Assembly (NCBI GenBank): GCA_019155205.2
Contig: JAHNZQ020000049.1
Coordinates: 990,621 to 1,037,448, forward strand
DNA length: 46,828 nucleotides
Direction of reading: 5' to 3'
Source of the DNA: Gracilaria vermiculophylla
Taxonomy: Eukaryota > Rhodophyta > Florideophyceae > Gracilariales > Gracilariaceae
Shown: positions 10,439 through 19,397 of the stretch, one piece after another
Position numbering within the stretch: the stretch's first letter is position 1
How the letters are laid out: the number at the start of each line of letters is the position of its first letter
Made by a program: the position numbers and the translations under genes
Notes under the pieces: generated by a model
What the model saw: the letters and a program-made list of their open reading frames with translations, nothing else
Told to the model about the DNA's origin: nothing
Databases searched by the model: none

Positions 10439-11968
10439 CTAAAAACTCAAAAACTCATTCGGGAGCTCGACTAATTCTAAAAATATATAGACAATAGGAG
10501 CACCAGGATTAACTGTGCCCGAGGTTGAAACAAAGTACTTTCTATCTCGACCCACCCATATCACGGCCATCATTTCACTATTAGGGACGCTTCCTTTTGA
10601 AATCATAGATATAAAGTCGCCTCTGTTCCTTAAAGTGATTTCAGATAAGTGTTTCATAGGAAACCCCCGTGATGCATTTTTGATTACACCAGTAAACCTC
10701 AACCCTTTTTCCATGAGTGCTTTAGCGGTGTTGATGGATGCAAAAAAAGAATCAGCGCATACCAAACGATCTGATCCAAACCGCGGGTGTACTTAACGAA
10801 GTAGAATAGCCGTTCCATGAGCATTATCGGAATCAAAATCTTGTTCCAGATTATTAGCACCCATATTGAGTTCAATATTCAGCATTATACCACTTCGTCC
10901 GCAACAGACAGCTTTCATTTCAAGACCATTTTCGGGCTTTCTATCCAACGCGGTATAATGTGAAAGCCCCACATCAATCAAATGACCCCCTAATCCGTAC
11001 CACCGTGACATTTCTTCGTCAACACATAAAGCGTGTGATGGCGTAACAAAAGACCGGCGATGATTATTGATCGCTTTCACAAAATCGGCTATAAACGACC
11101 ATCTCACGATTCCTTGCTCTTCAGTCACACCATTTCCACTAAAACATATGCAACTTCTAAGCAATTCAAATCGGTTGCGTGACATACCAAGCCCGAGTTT
11201 TGGTTGTGGAATGAACTTAGAAAAAGGCTCAATACTCCAAAGATCACGTATGTTCGAAAACTCAATACGAGTCATTAAAATTAAAACGCCGAAACATTTA
11301 AGCACCTCCCCTCCTGACGTCCTCCGAGCGCCTTTGCTTTCCAGTCGGATATTTGTTCTGGTCACGATAAATTCCAAATGAGGCATGGGAAACATCCAGA
11401 GAAAGAAATCAAATGCAGTCATTCCTGAAGGAACGTGACGTGGTGAGATAAAATCTCCTGCTGGACAAATAACTTTCCACTGATGCATTTGCATACAACC
11501 ATTCAAAGGACTCAACGCCGCACAGGTTTCCCATTTCCGACCATGGGAAATAGTTGATTGGCAGGTTGTATGCAGACTTTGATCATCTGGCTGCTCTTGC
11601 AAAATTTGCATATTAGGTAGTGTATGAATCGCTTCTTCTTCAGTAGGTTCCATGATACTCGCGACAATCGACTGATTTTGCTTTTCTGCAGCGTTTGGGG
11701 TCTCTTCAACACCAGTACCGAGTTCGACACTTGATAAAGGTAGAGTAACTTCTTTCCCACGAATAGGTAAACTAAAGTTTACCTTCAAGAATGTCAGATT
11801 TCGATTGTTGATTTTGCGAACATCAGTGTTTTGAACTATTCCTCTGACCGTTGTGGACTTCCACAAAGATCCATAGTAGCGTTTACATTCCGTGTCACTG
11901 GTAACCAGGCGAGTGCGGCTGTTGACAGTTGTTCCAGCAGTTCTGCAAGGATCTGTGGACGATGCCAT
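10439..11968 (-). pseudogene. piggyBac transposase (one nonsense codon, decayed C-terminus)
   Basis: The frame opens at ATG 11968 and runs 391 codons to a TAA at 10793-10795. It then continues in the same frame for about 118 codons (LVCADSFFASINTAKALMEKGLRFTGVIKNA in the family position of the second catalytic Asp). The first part has FDFFLWMFPMPHLEFIV, LLRSCICFSGN and the first catalytic Asp in CVDEEMSRWYGLGG. These are features of the piggyBac DDE domain. The family usually exceeds 550 residues and ends in a cysteine-rich domain. Here the sequence after FVSTSGTVNPGAP breaks into several frames with stops, so the third Asp and the C-terminal domain are lost. The single stop in the core suggests fairly recent death compared with the gypsy copies. 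Confidence 0.85.
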
Positions 11969-12138
11969 AGTTTACGAATGTTGTTGACGGCTCTGATTGA
12001 TGTGACAGTCACAATTCACCCTTAGTTGTTGTGGACACAGTTCAGCGCTGCCGGCGTCGACAACATGATAAGGATATCAGAACAAAAAAAGATGGGAAAA
12101 TTTTTAATGTTTTCACCTAATTACAAAGTAATTAAAAT

Positions 12139-12156
12139 TGACCTCATATGAGGTCG
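12139..12156. repeat. Subterminal palindrome of the piggyBac element (right)
   Basis: TGACCTCATATGAGGTCG, one base away from the perfect palindrome at 10192-10209. It stands 15 bases inside the inferred right end, mirroring the left end. Confidence 0.7.
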
Positions 12157-12239
12157 CTGGTCAGATAGACACTAGCCTATAGCACAGTTTTGACGCACGT
12201 TTTAGGGGTAATGTGATTTTGAAACGCTCTGTATGTGAC

Positions 12240-12570
12240 TTGGCTTATTAAAGCAGCAAAGCGTTGAGGTAATGCCTGAGGTATTGACTGAGGTAAAAGG
12301 TAATGCCTTGTATTGGCCAGAAAGATCTGCTGCACAGTAGACTACATTTTGCCAGACATCTGACCCGCGTTTGTGCCCGTGTAGTTATCTTGCTCGTGTT
12401 CATGCGAACAGGCAGCGAACCCGTGTTCGCTACTCGGAGCGAAAATGTTGACCATTTCTCTACGAAAAAGGCAAGGCTATGCGGCAGAACCAAGGATCAG
12501 CAAGGGCTTTGTGACCACAACTCATGGATACCATTTATGACATTGATTGCTTTTGGTCAGCCATGATCGC
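12240..12570 (+). pseudogene. Possible Tc1-like transposase fragment
   Basis: The plus frame at 12303-12566 contains LHSRLHFARHL and ILLVFMRTGSEPVFATRSEN. This resembles the RLxFAxxH..VLFSDES segment before the first-to-second Asp region of Tc1-like transposases, with the DE changed. It is short, has no neighbouring domains that I can read, and may be coincidental. It directly follows the terminal repeat of the Tc1-like remnant but is on the other strand. Confidence 0.3.
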
Positions 12571-12857
12571 GGATTGTGTGCGACTGCTGCCGTCCATGTC
12601 AGCAGTGACACTACTTTATGATGTCTCCCACACATGCGAAACCAGTTTTCAATCAATTTAATTCTTCGTTCTTGGCAGTTTTACATTTTATCTAACCTCG
12701 TCGTGCAGAACTCGGAGTTCTTAGGATAGATTTAATATTCACGAATGGAATGAAAAACAATAATGGAATTGCTGATAAACTTTTGGTTTTGTTAATCTGG
12801 ATTACCCAAAGCTTAAAAAAAAATTGACGCGCAAGTACGTGCTTCATGTCTAATCAT
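12571..12857. other. Intergenic, nothing recognised
   Basis: A stretch of moderate to high AT content between the Tc1-like fragment and the 3' end of the oxidoreductase gene. It includes an A-rich run near 12817. I see no gene, repeat or RNA structure. Confidence 0.5.
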
Positions 12858-13490
12858 CTACGGATATGCTAATGCCGGCATTTTTTGCAACCACTTACAT
12901 TCGTGAACCTCCTTTGCAATGAAGTCACCAGCATCTCTGAAGCCGATTTTGAAGCTACCCTCATCAAGCGAATGATCCTTAACCAAGTACGGTTTGCTTT
13001 CGCACTTGATCAGGTACGATAATCTTACACTAGTCCACTCCAAATCTGGGCTTTCCGTGAGAACTGTTTCCATGCGGGCCATATCAATGTATGTGTTCAT
13101 CAGATATCTTCGGATCAGAGAATTATAAAACGTAGGCGCGCTATCTTCTTCATCAACCCCCGAAGAGGACAGTACGATGATTCTTTTGATTCCGACTTCT
13201 CTCATTACGGCTCTGAAGACGCGGATAGAGTCACTGTATAGTGTCGTTTTCTGCCTCGCACTTCGCAAACCCCCTGTTCCGAGCGCTGAGATAATGGCGT
13301 CACTCCCTTTCACGGCTTCGATGACGGAATCTTGGTCATTAAGATCTATCTTACATACTTTTAAACCTTCGCGTGGGTGAATGGTCGAAGGACGGCGTAC
13401 GGCTGCCGTTACAGAATCTCCCCTTGCCAATAGTTGATCTACGATTTCAGAACCAGTTTGACCGTTGGCGCCAAACACAGTAATATGCAT
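12858..13490 (-). CDS. NAD(P)-binding atypical short-chain dehydrogenase (NmrA/BVR-B-like)
   Basis: This is an intact 210-residue single-exon frame starting at ATG 13490 (MHITVFGANGQTG). The upstream extension has no ATG, and this start places the Rossmann strand at residue 2, as in the family. Visible motifs are GANGQTG (G7, G10, G13) for dinucleotide binding, Arg32-Arg33 after the second strand (suggesting NADP), SDAIISALG (residues 63-71), IIVLSSSGVDEE (104-115) and DMARMETVLTES (136-147) followed by EWTSVRLSYL. The last matches the DM..ME..L..S.LDWT.VRP segment of flavin reductase/biliverdin reductase B-like proteins, with Pro replaced by Leu. Length fits that group (about 205-220). It is probably a soluble oxidoreductase or redox sensor; the substrate cannot be told. 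It stands alone between transposon remains. Confidence 0.88.
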   Translation of the reverse strand: MHITVFGANGQTGSEIVDQLLARGDSVTAAVRRPSTIHPREGLKVCKIDLNDQDSVIEAVKGSDAIISALGTGGLRSARQKTTLYSDSIRVFRAVMREVGIKRIIVLSSSGVDEEDSAPTFYNSLIRRYLMNTYIDMARMETVLTESPDLEWTSVRLSYLIKCESKPYLVKDHSLDEGSFKIGFRDAGDFIAKEVHECKWLQKMPALAYP

Positions 13491-13550
13491 GATTTGAGGT
13501 ACCGAATGCCGACTGTGATTTTCCAGGTTTAATTTCGTGAATGATGTCAA

Positions 13551-15933
13551 ACGTCGTCAGACACACCCGACTAGTCTCCTTTCAGATAGTGCTGGGCGCT
13601 CTTCCTGCTTAAATGTAACAAACGGTCGTTGGAGAGAGAGACGTGAGGAATCGTTTTGATCAGCTTAATCATAAGTAACGGCAAGCACTTAAATAATAGT
13701 TCTCGGACATTGAGACTTTCTATGCGACAGGAAACCTGTTAATGTAAAATTCGCAAAGCCAAATGGATGGTTCCCAATTAATTTGCGCATGAAGCGTGCT
13801 ATGCCGCGTGCCTCCAGCGCACACATGATCGGCTGAAAACAACCGACAAAATTGATAGAAAACAAAAATCTTTCATTATGCACACACATTGAGAGTAAAC
13901 TGTTTGAGGGGCTTTTTCGATGGTTTTGAACGTTACATCCAATACATGGAATGTTCTACGTTGTGGACATTCGCATTGCATGTGAAGTATGATCATTCAT
14001 ATTTTGATTCGCTGGTGAAAAGTCCCCCGGCTGCTGTCGCGTTTAACCCGTCAGAGTTTTTAAAGGCATCACTTGCAGTTGTTCTTTGTGGATGACCGCA
14101 GCAGAAACATCGCTTCGCATAATCTGCCTTTGAAGATAGTATTAACTGTTAACCGGACAAGGGGTGTTAAGCGACAGCGGCTTCCTCCTGTTTATATAAG
14201 ATATATTATCCTCCAAAAGCGTTTTATAGTCCATAGAAACCACTTCCATTGGGTCCAACGCTTGCCAGCTCACCTTCGATTGGATTTGTGAGGATCCACT
14301 CAACCGCGCTCTTCTCAAAGATAGCGGAGAAGGTGGAAAAGAGTGACGGAGCCCTCGGTCTGGCTCTCGACTTTTTTTCCTCCGATTTGATTGGGAGCTG
14401 ATCACTAAGTAACATCATTAAGGAAGCTGTGTTTCGGCTGATAGTGACGTTATCAGGAGATGGAGCATATGATGTGCTAATGGCGGGAATACTTTACCAG
14501 AAGACAAGAAGCTTTGGTCAAGGATAACTAGCAAAGATTCGAAGCAGAACGACATCCCAAAATGTCATGAGAGTTCGGAATATGTGCACACCCGCGCTTT
14601 TACATAATTTTTCATCAATACAGAACCCAACTCTGTCAAAGAGATTGTGCAGCATTACCCTTTCTTTTATTCCCCCCCTGTCACAGTGATGATGTCAAAA
14701 ATGTTGGTATAAAATCTCGTTACAAATACAAGTGACGAACCATGTAATATCTCAGGTACCCAAGCAGGGAATAGCGGTAAATACCTGTTTTCGAAAAGAC
14801 ATTTCATTCACATCCTATTTTTAAGGTTGTGACAGGGTACAGATTAGACATCAACGTACCTGGTTTTCTACGAGAACAAGGTGCAGTGTACATAAGGCTG
14901 TAAGCGCCGACGCCATTGCAGAATGGCGTTTTCGAAAACTTTTCATAAAACTGCAAGAGGGGTGACCAGGTACGGAGACACGAAGTGTAGCGTTCCAACT
15001 CACAACTTGCCACGTCGATAATTGAAGGCCGCATCAAATGTCTTTGTGTAATTGGCTCAGATTAATTTAGATTATTTTAGTGTCCTGGTCGGCTTTTGGG
15101 CGAAGTGCTTTGTTGAGTCGTGGGTAGCTCATCGGAACTTTCCGGTGGGCCAGAGGCGCCTAATCTCCACAAGCGTCTCTCATTTTCGGGAGGCAAGAGA
15201 TACCCCTGTAGCAAGTGGTAGCGAAAGTGGCTACGTTAGGAGGCGAATACAAAGATTGTCTCCATGGAAGACGTTTTAGAGCGAGAAGTGCGCGAGGGAG
15301 CGGTGGGGTCAGCGGCTCACCGCAGTGGCTCCCGCAGAGGAACTATCGCGGCGCCTCCCATAGCGATGCCAGCGGCGACGATCGCAGCGGCTTCCGTTGA
15401 GGGACAACATTCTGACCGAGTTCATTCAAACAATTTTTTAGGAAAATGAATGAATGAAGACTAAAAAATATCTTCCTTAGGACTCGTTTTCACGTCCAAG
15501 GTACTATTTCACATATGCCCCGATCTAAACCGACAGCGAAGCCTCGACGTTCGTAGCAGTTTGTAACCATATGCCTTGTCCGTAGGTCTGAAAGCCTTCA
15601 AAGAAAACGGGGGGCTCGCAGTTGGCAAACAGCCTGCACATGCGGCGGGGCCGAGTGTTTCGCTCGCCAAGGCGAACGAGACCGAGCGGGTGCAGGTGGT
15701 CGATAACGTGAGGGTGAGGTTTCTGCGGCAAGTGCGAGATGGCACGCCGCGCAGCTAAACGCTGGGCGGCAGCCACCCTACGCATCGAAATAACCGTGGA
15801 CAATAGAGATCGTTACCCGTGAAAGACACACTTGCCCAAGCCATAGCACAGCTGCAAGCGCGTGCAAAGCATGCCGCATGATGTAGAGCTGCTGATGTAG
15901 AGCTCCTAATACTGAGAGAGCCAGTCCTCATCG
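13551..15933. other. Unassigned region upstream of the oxidoreductase
   Basis: No gene could be supported. Two short ATG-started minus-strand frames look mildly protein-like: 13689-13889 (66 aa, no recognised motif) and 14224-14418 (64 aa, with FEKSAVEWILTNPIEGELAS). Both could be chance or exon pieces. GC content rises from about 15100. A plus-strand frame at 15576-15758 and its minus-strand counterpart at 15525-15803 overlap, and I cannot choose between them. Confidence 0.4.
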
Positions 15934-15958
15934 GGCAGCTTCTCTCCGAGAAGCTGCC
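15934..15958. promoter_or_regulatory. Perfect hairpin just before an ATG
   Basis: GGCAGCTTCTC, a three-base loop TCC, then GAGAAGCTGCC form an 11 bp perfect stem ending at the base before ATG 15959. In RNA it would be a strong stem directly ahead of the start codon of a 91-residue frame. Any regulatory role is inference; it could equally be chance or a relic of a mobile element. Confidence 0.4.
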
Positions 15959-16234
15959 ATGGATCGTGCGTCGGAGGCAGACACTCCGGCATCGATTTAC
16001 AGGGCGTTCGTCATGGATGGGGGACTTCTATCGGGAAGAAAAGAGGTGACAGCAGCGGCGGCGGCAGTGGGCGCCAATATAAAGCACTTGCAAACCTCAT
16101 GCCGTGATCGAGGGTGGACTAAAGCAGCGGGGAAGAGCTCGACAGAAGCACTTCACTTCATCAGACGTTGCGGTAAAGTGCGATCTGCGGCGCAGGCGGA
16201 TCTGCTGCCGCAGCACCGCTTGATATTCAATTAG
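15959..16234 (+). CDS. Hypothetical protein, 91 aa
   Basis: An ATG-started frame of 91 residues directly behind a perfect hairpin. It contains an alanine-rich helix (VTAAAAAVGANIKHL), then CRDRGWTKAAGKSSTEALHFI, and ends with a basic stretch. I recognise no family. The surrounding GC-rich DNA gives many chance frames, and two further plus-strand frames (16264-16518 and 16278-16514) overlap downstream. It could be a small gene, an exon, or a fragment of a decayed element. Confidence 0.25.
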   Translation: MDRASEADTPASIYRAFVMDGGLLSGRKEVTAAAAAVGANIKHLQTSCRDRGWTKAAGKSSTEALHFIRRCGKVRSAAQADLLPQHRLIFN

Positions 16235-17669
16235 ATAACAGTGTTGGGCACGTTTCTGAAGGGTTGGCAGGCCTGCGGTGGTGGCAATGGGAAGCAAATC
16301 AGTGCGAGAGGGGAAGATGGAGCGTCGGTGCAGGTCCAGGCTCATGGAAAAGAGTATCTGGGACGTCAGTGCAAGCCTGGCAGGTAGGAGCGGTCATGAC
16401 CTCGAGGGAAGAGTTGCAAAAGGAACAGGAGGCCCGATTGCGTTTTCGCTTGGGCGCTGTTCCTTCTGCAAGCACCATAAAACCCAGCTCCGCACCATGG
16501 TGCCGCAGCGATGATTAGCCGAGCAAACTTAACGGGATTTCCGCCCTTCGATGGAATGAGCCGGATTATCCTTGGAAATTGATTGGCCGCCCGCGGGGGG
16601 GCTCGTTCCGCCACCAACGGAGTCACCCTTGTTGCTAATCGCCCCGGATTTTATAGGCAGAGATCGAGATTTCTTGATCTGATCGCGGGTGACAGGGGCC
16701 CCAATTCATGAAATAAAGGTCAAAGCTTTACATGACAGGTGGCCACGCATAAATAATATGTCTACGTGTCCACCTGTTCTCCAACATATTTTTGAATTGT
16801 TTCATTATTATCATACTACATTGAAATTTTAACCCGATTTGGTAAAGGAGAGAAAGTCTTGTTTTGGAGTCTTTTGCTGAATCTTTTTTTTTTTTATACC
16901 CATTTGTCAAATCTCTTGTTTTTTAGTCAACATCAAGTGTAAGCTTTTTCCATTTTAAAGGCAAACGATAAATGTTAATTTTAAGCTGTTCGGGTGTTTA
17001 TGAAGTTAATGCGAGCGTGACATATTTGGAGGTGATTTATAAGAAGTTAAGGCAACAGTAGTTAGCTGCGCAGACAATCGGCATTATACGTTCGATTTAT
17101 TGCCGGCATGTAACATTTTATCCTAGATTTTGGGCGGACACTGGTTTATTCGAGGCGCGCTATTGGTGTGATGACACACGATGAAACAGCACACCAAATT
17201 CAGCGCGTGCAAATCATCTTCCGAAAAGATCTGCATGGGCGGCCGGCACGCGGGCGACTGAGAATGCTTAGCTGCTATGAACATGACAAACAGACATTCA
17301 CGCTGCGAGGGTGTTGTGGGCAACGCGTGGATGCAGCAGTCCAGCGCTTCCAACAGTGGGCTGTGCAGGCATCTCATGGCACAAAACGGCAACGGCATCC
17401 TCCACCGCCGCGCCGCCGACGCCGCAAGCCTTTTGTTGGTGGTACATGTGGCTACAAGTTGCTACGTTCCACATGCCGGCTCCCGCGCTCGGCTGGCCCA
17501 TTTTACTCCACCTATGTCATTTACACGTTTGCGCGGCGGGAGATAATTCATGTAAGCGGCGGTGTGTTCCCTCGCGCGAGCAGAAGCGGAACGTGAATTG
17601 GCGGCAGCCGCGCGGCGGCGACGCGGCCCGGCTTACAGCGACTGGGGGGCGCGCGCGCGGCGTGCTCCG
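16235..17669. other. Unassigned region downstream of the peroxidase gene
   Basis: Overlapping short frames on both strands, none recognised. 16640-17100 is AT-rich. 17123-17600 has frames on both strands (minus 91 aa, plus 142 aa) with low-complexity basic or proline runs, which look like products of GC bias. No RNA gene is seen. Confidence 0.4.
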
Positions 17670-19379
17670 TCAGGCGCGGAACAGCGCGGCGGGGCGCACG
17701 TCACCCAACGGCAGCTGCGTGTTGCGCCGCAGAATGCGCCCCATCAGCGGCACCCTGCTGAAGATGCCGGCGCGCACCAACGGCAGCGCGTTGAGCACGC
17801 GCTGCCCGATCGCCCCGTGGCGTGGCTCGTCCAGGTAGAACCATCGGTCGCCGTCGCGCAGCCGCTCGAACTCGCGCTGCCACAGCGCCGTGTTGGTGCC
17901 GCCCATCGGCGAGAAGTAGCTGTTGTCCTCCGCCATCAGGCCCACCCACGCCTCGATGTCTTCCACCCGCCCGTACGCCTCCCGCAGCGCACCCTGCGTC
18001 GCCGCGTCGCTGCTGATTTCGGTGAACCACCGCACCGACGCTCCGGTCAGAAACTGGCGCAGCTCCGCGTATCGCGGTACGTTGTGGTCACGACTGCGCT
18101 GGAGATTCAGCGCGATGAGGTCCACCCCCTCCTCGCCGTTCACGTTGGAGAACAGGAAGTTGCGCAGAGCGTCCACCGTCTTCGTGTCCACCTGCTGCGC
18201 GCGCGTCTTCATCGCCCCGCGCAGCAGATCTTCCATATCGCCCGACTTCATGTTGCTGCCCTTGAAGAACATGTCCTTTGCTGACAGTGTAGTGCGCGTG
18301 CCAAACGCATCTATACGGCTCACGCCGTTCCCGATCATGGTATGCCCCACGCGGAACCCAGCCGTTGAGAACTCCACGCTTATCGTGGGATCCACCTTCG
18401 ATTGGTAGCCCTGGTACCTGCGCATGTTGCGCCCTAGCATGATCGGCAGCCACTCTTCGTAGATCACCTTCTGATACTGCGCGATGTTAATGGCTCGCGC
18501 CATCTCGTACTGTTCTGCCGGCGGTAGAGACGCAAGGGACGGTACAGACTGCAGCTGCGAACAGATGTAGTTATGCTCTCGCACAAATATTGTGTGCAAG
18601 CATGTCAACATCGAATGCTCGTTCACCCGAGTGTCCCCGGCCAGATAAAAGGCCTGCGAGTTGGAGGGAGAGTTTGTGAAGCCACCCTTGTTGTACGGTA
18701 GAAAGTCACCGTCCGACACCTTCATTCCACAAGAGTTCTCCTGCCGAAGCGCTGTGTTCCTCTCTTGGTCCACTCCATATACTTGCGATAGGTCCAGCGC
18801 GGATGAAACCACCGAGATGGGCCTTTCCTTTGCAGACATGGTGCTCACCTTCTGTCGCAACGACCGCCTAAATGAAAGCTGTGACTGTGAAAGTCTCGCA
18901 TCGTCCGCCGGCACGGCGATGGGCACTTCTTCGTTGGAAACCGGAGTAGACACCAAATCGTGGTCTATAAATTGCCCGAAGAACACGAACAATTCGTTGA
19001 TGCGCGCTCGGCTCGGTATGTCTTCTGCCTGATCCGCCACGATGTTGGACACCACGCGCGCACTTTTCAATCCAGCATCGTTGAAATACCGCGAGTCCAC
19101 GTCAAGGTAACTGGATTGCGCTCTTCGAGCCTCTCCCAGCGCGGGGTCCACTGCGGATGTGCATCGCCCTGAGAGCGTTCTGACAGAGAGAGCCGCGCAT
19201 TCAGGGTGTACAGTTGAGTCAGTTGAAGATTGAAGGTCAAATGGATTAGGAGGGGCGATGGGAAGCAAGAACGGAAATCCGCGTCCGACCAGAGATGGGG
19301 GCTGAGCAAAAGCACACGGACAAAACACGGTGAGCCACAACAGAAACAGAAACGACTGCGCCACCGCTACGGTCGTCAT
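17670..19379 (-). CDS. Secreted animal-type haem peroxidase (peroxinectin/MPO-like fold)
   Basis: An intact 569-residue single-exon frame. ATG 19379 is chosen because it opens a clear signal peptide (MTTVAVAQSFLFLLWLTVF..CAFA, cleavage near residue 25) and the longer frame has no other ATG. Motifs of the animal haem peroxidase superfamily occur in order: FFGQFIDHDL with distal His140 and Ca-site Asp141; SALDLSQVYG; AGDTRVNEHSMLTCLHTIFVREHN with catalytic Arg251; GFRVGHTMI with proximal His346; ALNLQRSRDHNVPRY; LRDGDRWFYLD; and LMGRILRRNTQLPL near the end. All key haem residues are present, so an active enzyme oxidising halides or phenols with H2O2 outside the cell or in the secretory path is likely. 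The gene is GC-rich with a clean frame, unlike the transposon remains around it. No partner gene lies nearby. Confidence 0.95.
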   Translation of the reverse strand: MTTVAVAQSFLFLLWLTVFCPCAFAQPPSLVGRGFPFLLPIAPPNPFDLQSSTDSTVHPECAALSVRTLSGRCTSAVDPALGEARRAQSSYLDVDSRYFNDAGLKSARVVSNIVADQAEDIPSRARINELFVFFGQFIDHDLVSTPVSNEEVPIAVPADDARLSQSQLSFRRSLRQKVSTMSAKERPISVVSSALDLSQVYGVDQERNTALRQENSCGMKVSDGDFLPYNKGGFTNSPSNSQAFYLAGDTRVNEHSMLTCLHTIFVREHNYICSQLQSVPSLASLPPAEQYEMARAINIAQYQKVIYEEWLPIMLGRNMRRYQGYQSKVDPTISVEFSTAGFRVGHTMIGNGVSRIDAFGTRTTLSAKDMFFKGSNMKSGDMEDLLRGAMKTRAQQVDTKTVDALRNFLFSNVNGEEGVDLIALNLQRSRDHNVPRYAELRQFLTGASVRWFTEISSDAATQGALREAYGRVEDIEAWVGLMAEDNSYFSPMGGTNTALWQREFERLRDGDRWFYLDEPRHGAIGQRVLNALPLVRAGIFSRVPLMGRILRRNTQLPLGDVRPAALFRA

Positions 19380-19397
19380 GGTCGATGTTCGGACCAA

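Larger units (their letters stand above)
10168..12175 (-). mobile_element. piggyBac-type DNA transposon (degenerate)
   Basis: It contains a piggyBac transposase on the minus strand. The ends are imperfect inverted repeats: CTAGTATCTATCCGACC on the left and, read from the right, CTAGTGTCTATCTGACC, each followed within a few bases by the palindrome TGACCTCATATGAGGTCA or a one-base variant. The left side has two copies of the palindrome, the right side one. piggyBac elements normally insert at TTAA; I do not see TTAA at these edges, so the exact ends are uncertain. It sits inside a Tc1-like element. Confidence 0.75.
9593..12233 (-). mobile_element. Tc1-like remnant carrying the piggyBac insertion
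   Basis: Two separated parts belong together. At 9640-9990 the minus strand has a decayed helix-turn-helix with NLNVSKS, identical over seven residues to the Tc1-like element at 40759-42042. At 12184-12233 lies a terminal repeat ending GATTTTGAAACGCTCTGTA, matching GATTTTGAAATGCACTGTA at the end of that second element. The distance from helix-turn-helix to terminal repeat agrees between the two once the piggyBac element (10168-12175) is taken out. The transposase half towards lower coordinates is missing because gypsy copy 1 begins at 9592. Confidence 0.6.

Noticed and set aside
15525..15803. Overlapping frames on both strands (92 and 60 codons)
   Set aside because: Neither shows a known motif, and each looks about equally protein-like; no basis for choosing one.
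17168..17596. 142-codon plus-strand frame downstream of the peroxidase gene
   Set aside because: Runs of Pro and Arg, no motif, and a competing minus-strand frame over the same bases; probably chance in GC-rich DNA.
17562..18284. 240-codon plus-strand frame opposite the peroxidase gene
   Set aside because: It lies wholly antisense to the conserved peroxidase domain or its edge, is rich in Arg/Ala/Pro, and is explained by high GC at third codon positions of the real gene.
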